The position numbers and the translations under genes are program-made. A stretch of DNA of 64,000 bases. It comes from Aspidapion aeneum (lineage: Eukaryota > Arthropoda > Insecta > Coleoptera > Brentidae). The notes under the pieces are model-generated. The model was not told where the DNA came from and searched no databases. It saw only the letters and a program-made list of their open reading frames with translations. Positions 55,101 through 61,100 of this stretch are shown here, piece by piece; positions within the stretch are counted from its first letter, which is position 1; each line of letters starts with the position of its first letter. The stretch covers positions 22,327,171-22,391,170 of the forward strand of contig OY755047.1 of assembly GCA_963576565.1 (NCBI GenBank), given 5' to 3'.

Positions 55101-58100
55101 TTCTGAAAGTGCACAATGTTACTTTTACATAACTTTACATGTATAGGGGAGGAAAATAAATTAAAATTACAAATTGTGAAAGGCTTTCGCGGCCATCGTC
55201 CAATGGTGGGTGTGCTTTCGGGCTTTAACGATGACGGCCGAACAGCCCGAAAGCACACCCACCATTAAATTAAAATTGTCGTGTTTTTAAATTTTTTCCT
55301 ATAGTTTTATCATAGTTCCTATCAGTCTTCCAATGCTCAGCTCTCTAGCGTTTCTGGAAGTGGGTAATGTTACTTTTACATAACTTTACATTTATAGGAG
55401 AGGAGAGTTAATAAAAATATTGGACTTTTTAAATTTTTTCCCATATTTTATCATAATTTCTATCAGCATTCCAATGCTCAGCTCTCTAGCGTTTCTGGAA
55501 GTGGGCAATGTTACTTTTATATAAATTTACATTTATAGGAGAGGGAAGTAAATTAAAATGTTGGTGTTTTTAAATTTTTCATATAGTTTTATCATAGTGT
55601 CTTTCAGTCTTAAAAAGTTCAGCTCTCTAGCGTTTCTGGAAGTGGGCAGTGTTACTTTTACATAACTTTACATTTATAGGGGAGGGAAGTAAATTAGAAT
55701 TTTGGGGTGTTTTAATTTTTTTCTATAGCTTTATCATAGTTACTATCGATCTTCCATAGCGCAGCTCTCTAGCGTGTCTGGAAGTGGGCAATGTTACTTT
55801 TACTTAATTTTACATTTATAGGGGAGGGAAGTAAATTAGAAATTTGGGGTGTTTTAATTTTTTCCTATAGTTTTATCATAGTTCCTATCAGTCTGCCAAA
55901 GCTCAACTCTCTAGTATTTCTGGAAGTGGGCAATGTTACTTTTACATAACTTTATATATATAGGGGAGGGGAGTAAATTAGAATTTTGAGGTTTTTTGAT
56001 TTTTTCCAGGGGTTTGGTCATAATTTCTATCAGTCTGCCAAATTTGAGCTTTGTAGCATGTCTGGAAGTACAGTAGAATATTGATGATCTATACATGAGT
56101 GAGTGAGTGAGTCAGTGAGTGGCAATTTCGACGTTTTTTGAAATTTCGTAACTACTTTACTACTTTATGGAATTCGAAGAAATTCCATGAAATTGGAGGG
56201 GATGTTAACTCCATGGAGATCTACGACTGTGCAAAGTTTGAGATTCGTAGCTCATTTCGAAGTAGAGTTTTAGGTAGGTCAAATATCGGCTGAAATGTTT
56301 CAAGAAAAGATGGTTACGGCGCGCGAACTTGGCGAGGCACTGCCGATGCCGTGTCCTCAGATTCGTAAGAATTATTTTCTGGCTAAAGACTACTCTTTCA
56401 ACCTGGTGGGTTGCTTTGGTGAACACCTGAAAAGAAAAATTATAAAACAAAAACTTTTTGAAAGACTGAAAGTGCAGAAAATACCTTTTTGTTTGTATTC
56501 TTATTAGCGAGGGCGATATAAGCCCGTAGGTTAGTCTAAGCCATAAGCAGGGGGATGAAACAAGGGGATGTAGCTGTATTGTGTTGCGTTTGGGGTATCA
56601 GACCACCAACTAAGTTCACAAAGGGCGACGCTTACATTTCTCTCCCTTGTTTTAAAGCTATGGTATTATCATAGAGTAACCATTTTTTAGGCAAGACTAG
56701 TTTTATGCATTATTAAGTTGTTACAATAAAAACCATCTTTTAGGTTTATTAAATCTTTTCAATTCCAGAGTCAACCTATACTTTCCACCAACGTTCGTTT
56801 TACAAGAATAACCGGTTGCCAGGCATAAAATATTTTAAGTATACGAACATAGGCCAGCACTGCTCGTCGGGATTGCCTAAGGTCGGTTTAAACCCTTATG
56901 TACCTATTCTTATCAAATACCTGCCAATATAGTTTTCCTTTTTCTACGCAGGCTTCCCTATGGACAGTAAAGATTTTACCTTTATTGCATATTTAAGCAA
57001 GTTCGAAAATAGAAACCGATTTTAGCAGGTTTTTCCTGTACCTAGTAACAATTACATATTTTTAGATTTGTGAATGTACAAGAATTTGGCAATAGTCTAA
57101 ACGGTTAATCAAAAATAATAATTCTTTTCTACGAGAGAAACGACAGCGAACCAAGGAAACTAAGTCCATGGCGGGACGAAAACGTCCACCAGTCTATAAG
57201 GAAGAAAGACATTTCGTCACAGTTCAACCAGATCATGCTATCACCGTCTCCACTGTATCGATTTGGAACCGAAAGCAATGAGTTAACAAAGTATAAAAGG
57301 CAAAGTCCTTGACTTGTCATTTTGATTTACCTTGAATCTTGTAGTCAGTTTGTTCTACCTTGTGTCAGGCAAGCCACGCTGAGGAGGGAAATGCCTTTTT
57401 CCGAAACACCGGTGTCCGTCGTTGACTATACCCTATGAAGTTGCCTTTTATACTTTGTTAACTCATTGTTTTGGGTTCTGAACCGTAACCGTGGAGACGG
57501 TGATAGCATGGTCTGGTTGAACTGTGACGAAATGTCTTTCTTCCCTATAGACCAGTGGACTTTTTCGTCCCGCCATGGACTTAGTTTACTTGGTTCGCTG
57601 TCATTTCACTCGTAGAATGAAATATAGGTTTCACCTATTTTTTCCTTTTTTTTGATTTACCTTGTATCTTGTAGTCTGTTTGTTCTACCTTGTGTCAGGC
57701 AAGTCACGCTGAGGAAGGAAATGCCTTTTTCTGAAACACTGGTGTCCGTGGTTGACTATACCCCTATGAAGTTGCCTTTTATACTTTGTTAATAGTCTAA
57801 GCGACTATAGGTCTTTTTAATATACCTTTGGTCGTTTTTACAACCATCATTTATTGCACTTTGTCTGAGCCCGGAATTAATTCCATAATTTTGCCTATAG
57901 ACCACTGTAGTGGCATGGCGTTCTTGTTTTTAATTAAAACCATATTATCGAGAGGAACCTGACTTTGGGGTTATTGCCACTTCTCGCAAGAGCACAAAGC
58001 CATAATCTTTTTAAAGATGCTATTTTATAGTTAGAAGCACCAACGAAATTTGTTACATTATCAGAAGAAACATCACTTGCACGACCTTTACGGGCAATAA

Positions 58101-61100
58101 ATATTCTAAACATAAGACTCTGTCAATAGGCCTAAGATAACCAAAATCCACTCCTACTTTGATTAAAGTTTTCGGTTGTAAAACTCTAAAATGAGGTAGG
58201 AAACCTTAGTTTTCCAGCACAGAAGACAGCAATAAGGTTTTTGGCACCTAAAACCCAAAAATTTTGAGGCAATATAAAATACGTACTTTCTATACCCGCA
58301 TGTAAATATCTCTTGCGTATGTGAAGAATATATTTAATTAATTAAAAAATGTATTTTAAAGAGCATTTAGTTTGTTAGATACAGTTAAAGACATATCTAG
58401 AATATCTGTTATTCTAAGAAATGTGTTTTAAAGGACATTTAGTTTGTTACATGCCAATTTTTTGGATATTTTCGAGAGATTTATTCGTAAACACGAGATA
58501 TCTTTAGGATATCTTTTATATCTTAGAACTGACATCTTTACGATATCTTCAAGTACGTAGTTACTCTAAAATTTTTAAGGAGGGATAAGTCTTGCAGGGC
58601 TTGAGCGTTCGCTATACTTCCTACGCTTTGTTTTTTGGTTTTACTAAACTGCGAAAGTAAATTATGTTTGGTTAATAAAGTTTCTGATGGCTTTTTAAGT
58701 GATTTTTAAAGACATTAGTTTTATAAAAAAATACTTCTGCAAAGCTCTGAGTAAAAATTTATTATTTTAAGAAGACTCATAAATTTCTTTAATTTTTATT
58801 TTCTTTTTTGACCTATTTTATTATCTTGGGGTATTCCTTACTTAATTTTACTCCTCTTTTTAAAAGTTCCTTTTCCTAGTGAATGCTGGAAATAACCATA
58901 GCAAAAAAAACTTGCTTTTGGGGACCCAACTCAACGAAACCAAAGTACATATGCAATAAGCATTTTTACCTACCTGCTAATTTGAATTCTTTATCTAAGT
59001 TTTTAATTTAAGTTTTCCTACACGACTGGTATGTTATCGATTGACAGATTTCTAACGACCGACTGCGATTTTTGAAGTCTTCGATTTAATTAAATATTTT
59101 AATAATTGTCCCAAAAATTAATTAAAATTAATGTAAATTTAATGTATTAATCAAATAAAAAGTAGATTTTACAAGCAATCTAACTTTTTTTAATTTCTTT
59201 CATATCCAGTTCATTACGTGTTCTCCCCAAGATTTACCTTCGACCCCCCGGAATCGTTAATTTTTTCCTGCCGTGCCCGCAGGGAGGACCTTGAGTCAAT
59301 CGATATATAATCTGCATCTAGAAAGGACAGTAAAGGTAAAATTTAAAAAACTTTGTAACTTTACGTTTCATAGAGGTCAACAAATTTTAGAGATTTTTTT
59401 TTATTGCTTGCTTTGCGACCTTTTGGTGTTAATTCAACTAACTGCTACTCAAAGACCGAAGACCATCATAAGGTATAGGGTGTCCCACTTTTTATAGTAT
59501 TGAAAGGGAAACTCAAGTATTTTAAAAGAACTTCAAATTACTCTCCTCAAATTTCAAGACCTACAAAAATATAACAAAAGTTTTTTTCAGCCCCTGTTGT
59601 TTTGAAGCTACGGAGGAAAACTTAAAAATTCGAAATTCTAAAACTCAGTCATATCTCTGTTATTAGTGCAGATATTTCAATTTTGTTAAAACTTCTGGAA
59701 GTTGATTTTGCCAATAAAATGGCTTTGTCAGATTTTTGGTCCGTCGAGTTAGATTCGAGTTTTCAGAAAAAAACTTAATTACGGACCTAATGTTTTTCAA
59801 TTTTTTGCTTCACATTGGGTCCCGCATTAACCTAGCTAATTTTTTTTAATCCATATCAGTATTTTTTCTTTGTTTTTTCAGAAATCTCGAATTTGACTCG
59901 ACAGATAAAAAATGTGACAACGTGACTTTATTGAGAGAATCAACTTTTTACAGAGAAGTTTTAATAGAATTGAAATATCTGCCCTTATAATACATAAATA
60001 TAAATATATGAACAAATTTATCCCGGATTGTCACATCTATGCCCTCGCTTTAATATCGATGCCTGAGTCACTGGTATGAAAGGCCCGCGTGCACTTGACG
60101 GGAAAATTCCCAGCGCACCTATTATTAAGTCTAGGTAGTAAAAATACAAGGGTTGTTGCGGAATAAAGGGCGAGACAAATGAACCCTTACATAATGTGCT
60201 TTTTGCATTTCTATTGCCCTATAGATCTATGCTGCCGTCGCGTCGACCAAAGCATAAACCTTGCAAATATAAAAGAATTAAAATTGGAAGTTTGTACATG
60301 ACTTTAATCACACATTTTCTTACTGAAAGTACGGTACGACCCTCAATATGAGTAAATTTGAAATATAAAGCTGCAAAATATTTTTATATTTGGCATGGTA
60401 GTACCTTCGACCCAAAAATAAATTTTCATTCAAGAATCCGCGACTTTCCGGCTTCAGAATTCAAAAAAATTAATACCGTGTTTAATTTAAAACTGTAAAC
60501 AAATTTGACACCTGTCACTTGAAAACAAAATTGCGGCTATATTTTGAAAAATTAGTTTTTTTTTCAATATTTCCATTATTATTTTTTACCCCTCCTGTTA
60601 GTTATTAGCCATATTATTATCATTAAATCACAAAAAAAATAAGTTCTCCAGCCGACACAAAGATGTCGCCTAATATGTCAAAAATAAAAGAGACCTTCAT
60701 TTTCAGATTTTATCACGAGTAAACCAATAAACGTTACAATTTGACATTTAACATTTAAGATGGCGGCCGAAGTTCAGATAAAAAAGGTTTTTTTCATTCT
60801 TGTTTGACAGAACTAGTGTTGCCATGTAGTATATAAATTAATAATAAATAAGGGTCGTTGATATTAAAAAACAACAGTATTTTTTTGAGTTTGGTAATTT
60901 TTTTTTACAAAAAAATGTAATTTTATATTATTCTAAGATAGTTTAAAATTATAAAAAAACTAACAATTTATTAAAATAGGGAATGAATTTTTTTGCAGCG
61001 GCCCTCTTGGGTTCTAAATTAGGAAAGTCAGGAATTCTCGAATAAAAATTTGGTTTTTTGTATTAGGTACCACCATGCCAAATATATGAAAAATACCCAT

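Larger units (their letters stand above)
57120..57795 (+). mobile_element. Penelope/retrozyme-like element with two hammerhead motifs
   Basis: A ~143-bp block occurs twice in direct order (57321-57463, 57650-57792), each with a hammerhead motif. A ~180-bp arm at 57125-57306 is repeated inverted at 57440-57620 (GTTAACAAAGTATAAAAGGC, ACGAAATGTCTTTCTT, GTCCCGCCATGGACTTAGTT). Mixed direct and inverted terminal blocks plus type I hammerheads fit Penelope-like ends; no reverse transcriptase is present. Confidence 0.75.

Noticed and set aside
55170..55200. Hammerhead-like GACGATGGCCGCGAAAGCC on the minus strand
   Set aside because: The CTGA part is changed and stem II is too short; only a faint likeness to Penelope-type motifs.
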